NCBI GenBank assembly: GCA_002451085.1
Contig: DKBE01000032.1
Location: 6,801-27,752, forward strand
DNA: 20,952 nucleotides
Reading direction: 5' to 3'
DNA from: Proteobacteria bacterium UBA6908
Lineage (GTDB): Bacteria; Pseudomonadota; Gammaproteobacteria; Acidiferrobacterales; UBA6901
The notes under the pieces were generated by a model. That model made no database searches. It worked only from the letters and a program-made list of their open reading frames with translations, and was not told where the DNA came from. Of this stretch, positions 8,600-15,560 are shown piece after piece (position 1 is the first letter of the stretch; the number at the start of each line of letters is the position of its first letter). Made by a program: the position numbers and the translations under genes.

Positions 8600-10078
8600 T
8601 TACCCTGGAGAGAGTGAGCGACCTGCGGAGACACCGCTCCCGCGGTGGGTCCAAATCAACAGCCGTTGTCCCAGTTTCAGGGCGCTCTCGCCGTCGTCCA
8701 GCAGATTCCATTCCCGCAATTGATGGACATACACCCGGTACTTGCGGGCGATGCTCCACAGACTTTCGCCGGCGCGGACACGGTGCACGATCTTGACTGA
8801 TTTGCCACTCGTGTCACTGCTGCGCGCTGTGCTGGAACGGATATAAGTGGGCGGTTGGACGGCTGCCAGTGCCACCTTGTTGGCCGAGACCGGGATCAGC
8901 AGATTCTGGCCGACAGAGAGATGATTGTTGGCCATGTTGTTGGAAGACCGGATGGCTTCAGCCGTGACATTGTATCGACCGGCCAATCGGCTCATGGTGT
9001 CGCCGCGCCTGACTTCGTGGCGCGCCCATTGCACCCGATCGGCATCGGCGAGTTTGCTCAAACCTTCAATGACCGAATCCTTTTTATCGGCCGGCACCAG
9101 CAGGGCGTGCGGGCCTTTTGGATCGGTGATCCAGCGCTGGTAACCCGGATTGATCATAAACAGTTCATCAACCGGCATTTCGGTCAGACGTGCGACGACG
9201 CCAAGATCAATCTGCCCGTCGGTTTCGATGCGCGCAAAATACTCGGTGTTGGGGATGGCGGTTAGCTTCAGGCCGTATTTGTCCGGATCCGCAACGATAT
9301 TGGCCATGGCCATCAATTTGGGGACGTAGTTCTTGGTCTCACGCGGCAGTTTCTTGAGCGAGGCGTAATCGGTAGGCAGGCCCTTGCGCCGGTTTTCGTT
9401 GACCAGGCGTTCGACTTTGCCTTCACCGCAGTTGTAGGCCGCCAGCGCCAACTGCCAGTCATTAAACTGTTCGTGAAGTTTTTCCAGATAGTCGAGTGCA
9501 GCTTGTGTTGAGGCCATGACATCGCGGCGACCGTCGTACCACCAATTCATCTCAAGGCCGTAGACGCGGCCGGTGGACTTGATGAATTGCCAGAGGCCCG
9601 CGGCCCGGGCACGTGAGTAGGCGTGTGGTTTGTAGGCTGATTCGATGGCCGGCAGCAGGGCGATTTCCATCGGCATCCCGCGCTTTTCCACTTCCTCAAC
9701 AATGTAATAGAGGTAGTAGCGGGCGCGAGACACCATGTTCTCGACGTATTCCGGATTGCGCTCAAACCAGCGTTCGTGCACTCCGACCAGGTGACTGTCG
9801 AGTGCCGGCATGGCATAGCCGGAACGAATCCGTTCCCACAGGTCCGAGTACTCTTTGGTGTCCATAATCTGGTCACCACTGTCCAGTGCCACGGCGGTAT
9901 TGATCGCCCCTGACATTGCCTTTTGAGAAGCGCTGGATTTCTGAGGAGTATCGGACCCCGGTGCAGCCTGGCTGGAGCTATCGGAATCAGGAATAGAGGC
10001 GCAACCGGCGACAGAAAGCAGGGCTGCCAGCACGGTAAAACGCAAATACGGCGATTTCTTGCTTCTTGTTGATGCCAT
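8600..10078 (-). CDS. mltD: Membrane-bound lytic murein transglycosylase D (LysM lipoprotein)
   Basis: This outer-membrane-type lipoprotein cleaves peptidoglycan glycan strands, leaving 1,6-anhydro ends (492 aa). The signal peptide ends in a lipobox LSVAGC with lipidated Cys26. The SLT catalytic domain covers about 120–270, with the catalytic Glu at residue 146 (LLPAIESAYKPHAYS) and the motifs AAGLWQFIKSTGR and ALAAYNCGEG. Two LysM peptidoglycan-binding domains follow at about 354–397 and 432–476. E. coli MltD is about 450 aa with the same layout. Downstream position relative to gloB also matches E. coli synteny. No ribosome binding site is visible before ATG, yet no other start would keep the lipoprotein signal. 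Confidence 0.95.
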   Translation of the reverse strand: MASTRSKKSPYLRFTVLAALLSVAGCASIPDSDSSSQAAPGSDTPQKSSASQKAMSGAINTAVALDSGDQIMDTKEYSDLWERIRSGYAMPALDSHLVGVHERWFERNPEYVENMVSRARYYLYYIVEEVEKRGMPMEIALLPAIESAYKPHAYSRARAAGLWQFIKSTGRVYGLEMNWWYDGRRDVMASTQAALDYLEKLHEQFNDWQLALAAYNCGEGKVERLVNENRRKGLPTDYASLKKLPRETKNYVPKLMAMANIVADPDKYGLKLTAIPNTEYFARIETDGQIDLGVVARLTEMPVDELFMINPGYQRWITDPKGPHALLVPADKKDSVIEGLSKLADADRVQWARHEVRRGDTMSRLAGRYNVTAEAIRSSNNMANNHLSVGQNLLIPVSANKVALAAVQPPTYIRSSTARSSDTSGKSVKIVHRVRAGESLWSIARKYRVYVHQLREWNLLDDGESALKLGQRLLIWTHRGSGVSAGRSLSPG

Positions 10079-10086
10079 GAATGTTA

Positions 10087-10115
10087 ATGGTAGGGTGGGG
10101 GCCGGACCCCGTCAA
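10087..10115 (-). promoter_or_regulatory. Candidate sigma70 promoter of mltD
   Basis: On the minus strand TTGACG (10110–10115) is followed after 17 nt by TACCAT (10087–10092). The spacer holds a near-perfect GC palindrome (10097–10110: GGGG, CCGG, CCCC with one mismatched pair). Transcription would start near 10080, only about 2 nt before the mltD ATG, implying a leaderless or near-leaderless mRNA. Alternatively this is chance and mltD is read from gloB. Confidence 0.4.
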
Positions 10116-10141
10116 CCTGTTTGTTTTTAATAATCTGCCAG

Positions 10142-10921
10142 TTATCCGCGAAACCTGTCTTTCCACTGACGAATGGCAGCAAATACGGAAACCACGTCCG
10201 GGAGCGGATGGCCGGTGACCAGCTCAGCCGCCCGTCGAACGTCCGGATGGGCGGAGCGCAGGAATGGATTTACCGCCCGTTCGCGTGCGATGGTGCTGGG
10301 AATGGAGGGTAGCTGGCGGTCGATTAGCGCCTCTGCTTCCCGGGTCCAGGCAGTTATGTCCGGATTGTCCGGTTCCACGGTGCGAGCAAAGCGCAGATTG
10401 GCCAGAGTGTACTCATGGGCACAATAGACGAGGGTGGAATCCGGCAGTGCCGCCAGACGGGATAGTGATTCATGCATTTGCGCAGCGGTCCCCTCGAACA
10501 GCCGTCCGCAGCCAGCTGAAAACAGCGTGTCTCCGCAGAACAGCCAGCCATGGCCGACATAGGCGAGGTGACCGCGAGTGTGCCCGGGGATCGCCAAAAC
10601 TTCCAGTTTGAGCCCCAGGGCCGGCAGAATGACCAGATCCCCGTCGCTAACCGGGCGGGTAATCCCGGAAATATTTTCGTTTCCGGGCCCATACACCGGC
10701 AACCCCGGAAAGGTGTGAGCCAGGTCTTGTACGCCCCCGACATGGTCACCGTGATGATGGGTGCACAATATGGCAACGGGGGTCAGCGCCAGCCGCTGCA
10801 GGGCTGTGAGTACCGGCTGCGCATCGCCCGGGTCCACTAGCGCGACTTGGCTGGTCGAAGTGCCGCGTACCAGCCAGATGTAGTTGTCCTCGAACGCCGG
10901 GACGTGTAAAACAGGCTTCAT
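10142..10921 (-). CDS. gloB: Hydroxyacylglutathione hydrolase (glyoxalase II)
   Basis: Glyoxalase II hydrolyses S-D-lactoylglutathione to D-lactate and glutathione, the second step of methylglyoxal detoxification in the cytoplasm. This metallo-beta-lactamase-fold protein has a full metal site: H55, H57, D59 and H60 in THHHGDHVGG, H114 in IPGHTRGH, D131 in GDTLF and H169 in CAHEYT. The C-terminal part contains the glutathione-binding family signature RERAVNPFLR. I chose ATG at 10921 (259 aa, MKPVLHVPAF) because a GGAGGG ribosome binding site lies just upstream and the family starts there. An in-frame ATG at 10975 would add 18 unrelated residues. It is divergent from the methyltransferase and upstream of mltD. 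Confidence 0.95.
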   Translation of the reverse strand: MKPVLHVPAFEDNYIWLVRGTSTSQVALVDPGDAQPVLTALQRLALTPVAILCTHHHGDHVGGVQDLAHTFPGLPVYGPGNENISGITRPVSDGDLVILPALGLKLEVLAIPGHTRGHLAYVGHGWLFCGDTLFSAGCGRLFEGTAAQMHESLSRLAALPDSTLVYCAHEYTLANLRFARTVEPDNPDITAWTREAEALIDRQLPSIPSTIARERAVNPFLRSAHPDVRRAAELVTGHPLPDVVSVFAAIRQWKDRFRG

Positions 10922-10974
10922 CTGGCCCTCCGTCAACAGGTACATCAGTCTGCGCAGGCCCTGTCCGCACGTCA

Positions 10975-11733
10975 ATGAGTAGAGAACAACAGCAGCAACG
11001 GCGCGTCAGTTTGTGCGAGTGGTTTGCACAGACCCCAGGCCGCTCCTTGCGTGCCATGGAGTGCCACGCTTTGCGCGCCATTTGGCCGACACTCTTCGGA
11101 AAAGTCGCGGTGCAGTTGGGTTCTATCGGCCCGGTGGATCTACTGGAGTCATGCAATGCTCCGGTTCGGGTGCTGTACGAACTGCCCGGATTGCAGGAAT
11201 CGTCCCTGCCATCCGTATATGGACTTCCCGAGGCGCTGCCATTCGATACACGCACAGTGGATATTGCGCTACTTCCGCACACTCTCGAATTTGCCGACGA
11301 TCCACATCAGGTGCTGCGTGAGATCAGCCGGGTTCTCACCCCGGAAGGCCATGTCGTGGTGCTGGGATTCAATCCATTCAGTCTCTGGGGTTTGTGGCGG
11401 TTGCTGAAACGGCGTCGCGGTCTCGTGCCGTGGAGCGGACATTTTCTGCACCTGACGCGACTCAAGGATTGGCTCAAATTGCTGGAATTTGACCTGGTGC
11501 AGGGGCAGATGCTGTATTACCGGCCGCCGCTGGCCAGTGAAACCGCCATGGATCGCTTGCGGTTTTTGGACAAGGCCGGAGACCGTTGGTGGCCCATGGC
11601 CGGGGCGGTGTATCTGCTGGTGGCCAGAAAACGGGTTGCTGGCATGACGCCATTGCGTCCCGAATGGCGGTCTCTGCCAGCCCTGGGAAAGGCCGTGGCT
11701 CGTCCGGCACTGAGGGTGATTCGTGGTGGATAA
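10975..11733 (+). CDS. YafS-like class I SAM-dependent methyltransferase-fold protein
   Basis: This 252-residue protein belongs to the methyltransferase type 11 group and sits where E. coli yafS sits, between gloB and rnhA. The later fold elements are clear: an acidic post-II segment [19 protein letters not shown] at about 96–114, and [18 protein letters not shown] at about 119–136. The first SAM-binding strand (about 43–53, [11 protein letters not shown]) lacks the usual D/ExGxGxG. I recall the same loss in E. coli YafS, so it appears to be a family trait. Substrate and activity are unknown. The start ATG lies 53 nt from the gloB start on the other strand, and no clear ribosome binding site is seen. 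The 3' end overlaps rnhA by 11 nt. Confidence 0.85.
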   Translation: MSREQQQQRRVSLCEWFAQTPGRSLRAMECHALRAIWPTLFGKVAVQLGSIGPVDLLESCNAPVRVLYELPGLQESSLPSVYGLPEALPFDTRTVDIALLPHTLEFADDPHQVLREISRVLTPEGHVVVLGFNPFSLWGLWRLLKRRRGLVPWSGHFLHLTRLKDWLKLLEFDLVQGQMLYYRPPLASETAMDRLRFLDKAGDRWWPMAGAVYLLVARKRVAGMTPLRPEWRSLPALGKAVARPALRVIRGG

Positions 11734-12163
11734 AGTTGAGGTGTTTACCGACGGCGCCTGCCGTGGCAACCCCGGACCCGGCGGGTGGGGAGCCCTGATG
11801 CGCTATGGCGACCATGAAAAGGAATTGTTTGGAGCCGAGCGCCAGACCACCAACAATCGTATGGAGCTGATGGCCGCGATTATTGCCCTGGAATCACTGA
11901 AGCGTCCCTGCGATATCTCCCTGACCACTGATTCAGAATATCTGCGCAAGGGAATCACCGAGTGGATTGACAACTGGAAACGGCGCGGCTGGAAGACCGC
12001 GGATAAAAAACCGGTCAAGAATCAGGATCTGTGGCAGCGCCTCGAGGTGGCGACACACAAACACAAGATCCACTGGAAATGGATTCGCGGACATAGTGGT
12101 CATGAAGAAAACGAACGTGCCGACCAGCTCGCCAATCGCGCCATCGATGAGATGCTGGATTGA
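11723..12163 (+). CDS. rnhA: Ribonuclease HI
   Basis: RNase HI cuts the RNA strand of RNA–DNA hybrids (R-loops, primers) with two metal ions. The 146-residue protein keeps the catalytic residues at exactly the E. coli positions: D10 ([16 protein letters not shown]), E48 ([10 protein letters not shown]), D70 ([10 protein letters not shown]), H124 ([13 protein letters not shown]) and D134. The basic handle region ([16 protein letters not shown], about 85–100) is present. Start is GTG at 11723, inside the methyltransferase gene. A second GTG follows directly, but the first gives the exact E. coli numbering. Translation is probably coupled to the upstream gene. Confidence 0.97.
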   Translation: MVDKVEVFTDGACRGNPGPGGWGALMRYGDHEKELFGAERQTTNNRMELMAAIIALESLKRPCDISLTTDSEYLRKGITEWIDNWKRRGWKTADKKPVKNQDLWQRLEVATHKHKIHWKWIRGHSGHEENERADQLANRAIDEMLD

Positions 12164-12277
12164 AGGTTCCCGAAATCAGTCATTTACTCAACCTGCTTGT
12201 CGCGTAGCGAATGATACTGTTACTGTTTTCGTTTCACTGATTCAATTGCCAGTTGCAAGGAGAAGAGGAATTAGCCT

Positions 12278-12481
12278 ATGAATCAAAGATTGATTGGTTG
12301 GGTGCTGGTGGCGGTCGGCGTGGTGTTGCTGGTGTTCGGCTACAATGCCTCGCAGTCCCTGGGTTCGCAGCTCAAACAGGGATTTACCGGGTCAATGACG
12401 GACAAGGCCATGCTCTTTTACGTGGGTGGAGCAATCAGCGTCGCGATTGGCGCCTTTTTGGCGCTGATGAAAGGCAGGTAG
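12278..12481 (+). CDS. Small two-helix membrane protein, DUF3185-like
   Basis: This 67-residue protein has two predicted membrane helices at about 6–24 (IGWVLVAVGVVLLVFGY) and 46–64 (LFYVGGAISVAIGAFLAL). Between them is a short loop (NASQSLGSQLKQGFTG, then SMTDKAM). The pattern VLLVFGYNASQSLGS ... FTG ... TDK matches what I remember of DUF3185, small proteins of unknown function. Purine-rich sequence AAGGAGAAGAGGAA upstream supplies a ribosome binding site. It fills the gap between rnhA and dnaQ; the 114 bases before it have no gene and may hold a promoter, but none is convincing. Its stop is 1 nt before the dnaQ start. Confidence 0.8.
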   Translation: MNQRLIGWVLVAVGVVLLVFGYNASQSLGSQLKQGFTGSMTDKAMLFYVGGAISVAIGAFLALMKGR

Positions 12482-12482
12482 G

Positions 12483-13241
12483 ATGGGCAACGCACCGGTC
12501 ATACGGCAGATCATTCTCGATACCGAAACTACCGGTCTCGAGCCCTCGCAGGGACATCGCATAATTGAAATTGGTGCGGTCGAGATGATCAACCGTCGTC
12601 TGACCGGCAATCGCTTTCACCAATACCTGAATCCCGATCGCGAGATCGATCCGGGTGCTATTGAAGTGCATGGCATCACCAACGAGATGCTGTCCGATAA
12701 GCCGCGCTTCACAGATATCGCAGGTGATTTGCTGGCGTTTTTGGCCGATGCCGAGCTCGTCATCCACAATGCCCCATTTGACACCGGCTTCATCAACCAC
12801 GAACTGGGTTTGATGGGCTCTACGGCACCGGTCACCACCATTGAACAATTGGCGACGGTGCTCGATACCCTGCGCCTCGCGCGCCAGCTGCATCCGGGGC
12901 AAAAGAACGATCTCGATTCGTTGTGCAAACGCTATAGCGTTGACAACTCCAACCGAACCCTTCACGGCGCGCTGCTCGATGCTGAAATCCTGGCCGACGT
13001 CTATCTCGCGATGACGGGTGGACAGACTGCGCTCTTTCAGGAATCAAGTGAAAAAACCTCGTCCAGCACCTTCCAGACATCCGGTCAGCGCGCCATTCGG
13101 CGATTGGATGCCGATCGATCGCCGCTGGCCATTGTGCGCGCTACCGCTGAAGAGCTGGCCGAACATGACCGTATGTTGGCTGAGATAGATAAAAAGAGTG
13201 GCGGTCAGTGCCTGTGGAAATCGATTGAATCGGCGTCCTGA
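12483..13241 (+). CDS. dnaQ: DNA polymerase III epsilon subunit (3'-5' proofreading exonuclease)
   Basis: Epsilon removes misinserted bases for the replicative polymerase and bridges alpha and the sliding clamp. The exonuclease domain has motif Exo I D13/E15 (ILDTETTG), Exo II D100 (HNAPFDTGF), and Exo III with H161 and D166 (TLHGALLDAEILADVY), so the catalytic set is complete. A clamp-binding motif QTALF follows at 181–185 (E. coli has QTSMAF there). The C-terminal tail, about 65 residues, should bind the alpha subunit and is typical in length (252 aa here, 243 in E. coli). It starts 1 nt after the preceding gene, with AAGG 8 nt before ATG. It is co-directional with rnhA, unlike the divergent E. 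coli arrangement. Confidence 0.96.
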   Translation: MGNAPVIRQIILDTETTGLEPSQGHRIIEIGAVEMINRRLTGNRFHQYLNPDREIDPGAIEVHGITNEMLSDKPRFTDIAGDLLAFLADAELVIHNAPFDTGFINHELGLMGSTAPVTTIEQLATVLDTLRLARQLHPGQKNDLDSLCKRYSVDNSNRTLHGALLDAEILADVYLAMTGGQTALFQESSEKTSSSTFQTSGQRAIRRLDADRSPLAIVRATAEELAEHDRMLAEIDKKSGGQCLWKSIESAS

Positions 13242-13268
13242 CACCGGTTGGTAACAGCTGATGGGTCG

Positions 13269-14606
13269 TCAGAAGTAACGCCACTGCAAGTACAGGCTGC
13301 TGATGACGATACTCAGCATCATCAGCGGGAATCCCACCCAGAGAAATTTCATGAACCGGATCGGGTAACCGGCGCGCTCGGAGATTCCGGCCACGATCAG
13401 GTTGGCGCTGGCGCCAATCAGCGTGCCGTTCCCGCCCAGGCAGGCGCCAAGCGCGAGTGACCACCACAGCGGTTCAATCTGGACGGCGCCTCCATAAACC
13501 GGGGCCATAGACTGAATCAACGGGATCATGGTGGCCACAAACGGAATGTTGTCGACAATCCCGGAGGCCAGTGCCGATACCCACAGGATGGCCTGCCCGG
13601 TCACCACCAGGTCCCCGCCGGTGAGCGCAACCACGCGGTCGGCCAGCCATTTCAATACACCGGCCGATTCAATGCCATGCACCACGATGAACAGGCCGAG
13701 GAAAAAGAATATGGTGACCCATTCCACCTCGCCGAAGGTTTTATGCACCTGCTCGGATTGTCGCTCAGCGTGATGCGCGAAGTTGTCGAGCAGTAGCAAC
13801 ACGGCCGCACCCCCCATGGCGATGGTGGCCGGCTCGATGTGCAGGCTGTGAGCCAGGACGAATCCCAGGATTACCAGTGTCAGCACGAACAGCGACTGCT
13901 TGAGCAGGCGGATGTCCGTTATGGCTTCGCGTTCGTTGAACTGCATGACTCGCGCGCGCGCCTCGGCTGTGGCGGTCAGTTTGCGTCCCCAGAGAAAATA
14001 GATCGGGATCAGTGTAATGAACAGCACCAACACGGCCACCGGCGCGAGGTGGATGATGAACTGGTTGAAGCTCAGACCGGTGGCCGATCCGATCATGATG
14101 TTAGGTGGGTCACCAATGAGCGTGGCTGTGCCGCCGATGTTGGAAGCCAGAATTTCAGTCATCAAATATGGAAAAGGCTCGACCTTCAGTTCTTCTGTGA
14201 TCAGCAATGTCACCGGCGCGACCAGCAACACGGTGGTGACGTTGTCCAGAAATGCCGAGAACACGGCGGTAACCAGGGCCAGCATTGCCAGGATGCCCCA
14301 TGGATTGGCGTTTACCTTCTTCGCCGACCAGACTGCCACATACTGGAACACGCCACACTTGCGGGTAATGGCGACAATGACCATCATGCCGGTGAGTAGC
14401 CCGAGCGTGTTGAAGTCAACACCATAGCGCAGCGCCTGCTGCTGGGTGACAACACCGCTCAGAATCATGAGTACAGCACCGAGCAGGGCAATAATGGCCC
14501 GGTTCAGACGCTCGGTGATGATAGCGATATAGGTGGCGGCGAAAAGCGCCAGCGACAGCCAGAACGGGTCGAGCCCGAAGATGGCGTAACGGACGGAATC
14601 GTGCAT
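13269..14606 (-). CDS. ArsB/NhaD-type (ion transporter superfamily) membrane transporter
   Basis: This 445-residue polytopic inner-membrane protein belongs to the ArsB/NhaD/P-protein permease group of the ion transporter superfamily. About ten or eleven hydrophobic segments form two inverted halves, each with a helix-break/hairpin signature: DNVTT (121–125) with GGTATLIGDPPN (158–169), then DNIPF (352–356) with GGNGTLIGASAN (391–402). Members move Na+/H+, arsenite or organic anions. No accessory gene such as arsC or arsR is nearby, so the substrate cannot be assigned. It follows the CBS-domain gene by 1 nt on the same strand, which suggests that protein regulates it. It converges on dnaQ across a 27-bp gap with no hairpin seen. 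Confidence 0.88.
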   Translation of the reverse strand: MHDSVRYAIFGLDPFWLSLALFAATYIAIITERLNRAIIALLGAVLMILSGVVTQQQALRYGVDFNTLGLLTGMMVIVAITRKCGVFQYVAVWSAKKVNANPWGILAMLALVTAVFSAFLDNVTTVLLVAPVTLLITEELKVEPFPYLMTEILASNIGGTATLIGDPPNIMIGSATGLSFNQFIIHLAPVAVLVLFITLIPIYFLWGRKLTATAEARARVMQFNEREAITDIRLLKQSLFVLTLVILGFVLAHSLHIEPATIAMGGAAVLLLLDNFAHHAERQSEQVHKTFGEVEWVTIFFFLGLFIVVHGIESAGVLKWLADRVVALTGGDLVVTGQAILWVSALASGIVDNIPFVATMIPLIQSMAPVYGGAVQIEPLWWSLALGACLGGNGTLIGASANLIVAGISERAGYPIRFMKFLWVGFPLMMLSIVISSLYLQWRYF

Positions 14607-14607
14607 C

Positions 14608-15072
14608 TCAGCCGGTGCGGCCCGTCAGATGGGTAAGCATTTCCCAATAGGTCACAATCCCCAACAGCCGGCCGGTGACCGGGTCGGCCACCGGCAGGCT
14701 GTGCCGGTGACGATGAAGGAGCAGGAGCGTTTCCTGCAGGCTCTTATCCGGCGTCAGCGGGACAAGCGCCGTGTCCATGAATGCCGTTACCGGTTCCGGG
14801 AGTCGTTGCGCAAGTCGATCTTTCAGCGTGTCGAGGCTGTCGTGGACAAAGGTGAGATCGGTCAGACCGCTGCCCTCATTCAAGGTCGCGGCCCGCGGCA
14901 GTAGTACTCGGACCAGGGTATGAATCCCGAACAGGCCACGGTACACGTGCTGGTTGTCGACCACCGGGATGGACTTGATGCGATGCTGAAACAGAATATC
15001 CAGGGCCTGCGAGAGCGTTGCCGTGTCGCGAACCGTGAACGGGTTCAGCAGCATGACAGTTTGGCAGGTCAT
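14608..15072 (-). CDS. Two-CBS-domain regulatory protein
   Basis: This 154-residue soluble protein consists of a CBS domain pair. CBS1 spans about residues 1–60 (VMLLNPFTVRDTATLSQALDI, then HRIKSIPVVDNQHVYRGLFGI). CBS2 spans about 94–150 (MDTALVPLTPDKSLQETL, then HRHSLPVADPVTGRLLGIVTYWEML). Such pairs bind adenine nucleotides or S-adenosylmethionine and act as energy or ionic-strength sensors, often on transporters and channels. The ribosome binding site AGAGGA (15080–15085, complement) lies 7 nt before ATG. The stop codon is 1 nt from the start of the transporter, so the two are co-translated and probably work together. Ligand unknown. Confidence 0.88.
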   Translation of the reverse strand: MTCQTVMLLNPFTVRDTATLSQALDILFQHRIKSIPVVDNQHVYRGLFGIHTLVRVLLPRAATLNEGSGLTDLTFVHDSLDTLKDRLAQRLPEPVTAFMDTALVPLTPDKSLQETLLLLHRHRHSLPVADPVTGRLLGIVTYWEMLTHLTGRTG

Positions 15073-15127
15073 GGAATAGTCCTCTGGATCCGGCAGGGTT
15101 CAGGTTTGGCCATGAGGAAAATAAATT

Positions 15128-15202
15128 TGGTGGGCGATGCAGGGATCGAACCTGCGACACCTGCCGTGTGAAGGCAGTGCTCTACCGCTGAGCTAATCGC
15201 CC
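15128..15202 (-). tRNA. tRNA-Val(CAC)
   Basis: Reading the minus strand from 15202 gives acceptor GGGCGAT, D-arm TAGCTCAGCGGTAGAGCA, an anticodon stem CTGCC/GGCAG with loop TTCACAC (anticodon CAC, valine GUG), a T-arm containing GGTTCGATCCC, acceptor ATCGCCC, discriminator A and encoded CCA (15128–15130). All stems pair. No terminator hairpin is seen before the CBS-domain gene, which starts 55 nt downstream on the same strand. Confidence 0.96.
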
Positions 15203-15213
15203 AAAGCGGCCGA

Positions 15214-15243
15214 ATTTTACGCTTTTCCCGAGGCCGCGGTCAA
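15214..15243 (-). promoter_or_regulatory. Sigma70-type promoter of tRNA-Val
   Basis: On the minus strand the -35 TTGACC (15238–15243) and -10 TAAAAT (15214–15219) are separated by 18 nt. The segment after the -10 is GC-rich (TCGGCCGC), as is usual for stringently controlled stable-RNA promoters. The tRNA 5' end lies 11 nt beyond the -10. The upstream sequence is A/T-leaning. The -35 sits in one arm of an 11-bp inverted repeat. Confidence 0.75.
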
Positions 15244-15290
15244 TTTGAGGCCGGGAGCTGTATCGGGGTAAGCCGTGAACAAATTGACCG
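15237..15290. repeat. 11-bp perfect inverted repeat flanking the tRNA-Val -35 region
   Basis: CGGTCAATTTG (15237–15247) and CAAATTGACCG (15280–15290) are exact reverse complements, 32 nt apart. The left arm contains the tRNA-Val -35 element on the minus strand. The right arm presents TTGACC on the plus strand, with only a weak -10 (TACACG) 17 nt further on. Confidence 0.7.
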
Positions 15291-15560
15291 TTCTTGACGA
15301 GGGTCGTACACGCTCTAGCCAGAGCGCGCGCCTCACGGCAAACGGGAAGAACATCAGCACTGGCCAAATGAGGACCAGTAACGACTATCGTTATCTTCGC
15401 TGCAAAACGTTTCTACAGAAATGACGTTGGTGAAGCAGACTAGAAGAATTGCGGGAGGATACGAAACTGGGTGTTGTATGCACGATTTGAAAAGCTTGGT
15501 ATGCACGTGCATAGGTGTGTCGATGAGGTCGCAGTCACGAGCCGGCACGTGGTCGGCTGG

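Larger units (their letters stand above)
15203..15560. other. Gene-free interval with several inverted repeats
   Basis: No convincing coding sequence is seen here; short open frames lack family signal and good ribosome binding sites. It contains the tRNA-Val promoter, an 11-bp inverted repeat (15237–15290), a hairpin CGCTCT–AGCC–AGAGCG (15311–15326), a perfect 6-3-6 palindrome TAACGA–CTA–TCGTTA (15379–15393), a 12-bp palindrome ATGCACGTGCAT (15501–15512), a direct repeat GTATGCACG (15476–15484 and 15499–15507), and a short stem AGCCG/CGGCT (15540–15558) just past the end of the glycoside hydrolase gene. None has a T tract, so a clear terminator for the carbohydrate cluster is not found. It may hold regulatory sites, a small RNA or decayed sequence. 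Confidence 0.5.

Noticed and set aside
10922..10975. N-terminal extension of gloB to an upstream ATG
   Set aside because: The shorter start has GGAGGG at good spacing and matches the family N terminus. The extension would also run up to the divergent methyltransferase start codon.
15128..15202. tRNA-Val as an integration site for a mobile element
   Set aside because: No second copy of the tRNA 3' end, no integrase and no phage or plasmid-like genes were found nearby; the adjacent genes look like ordinary chromosome.
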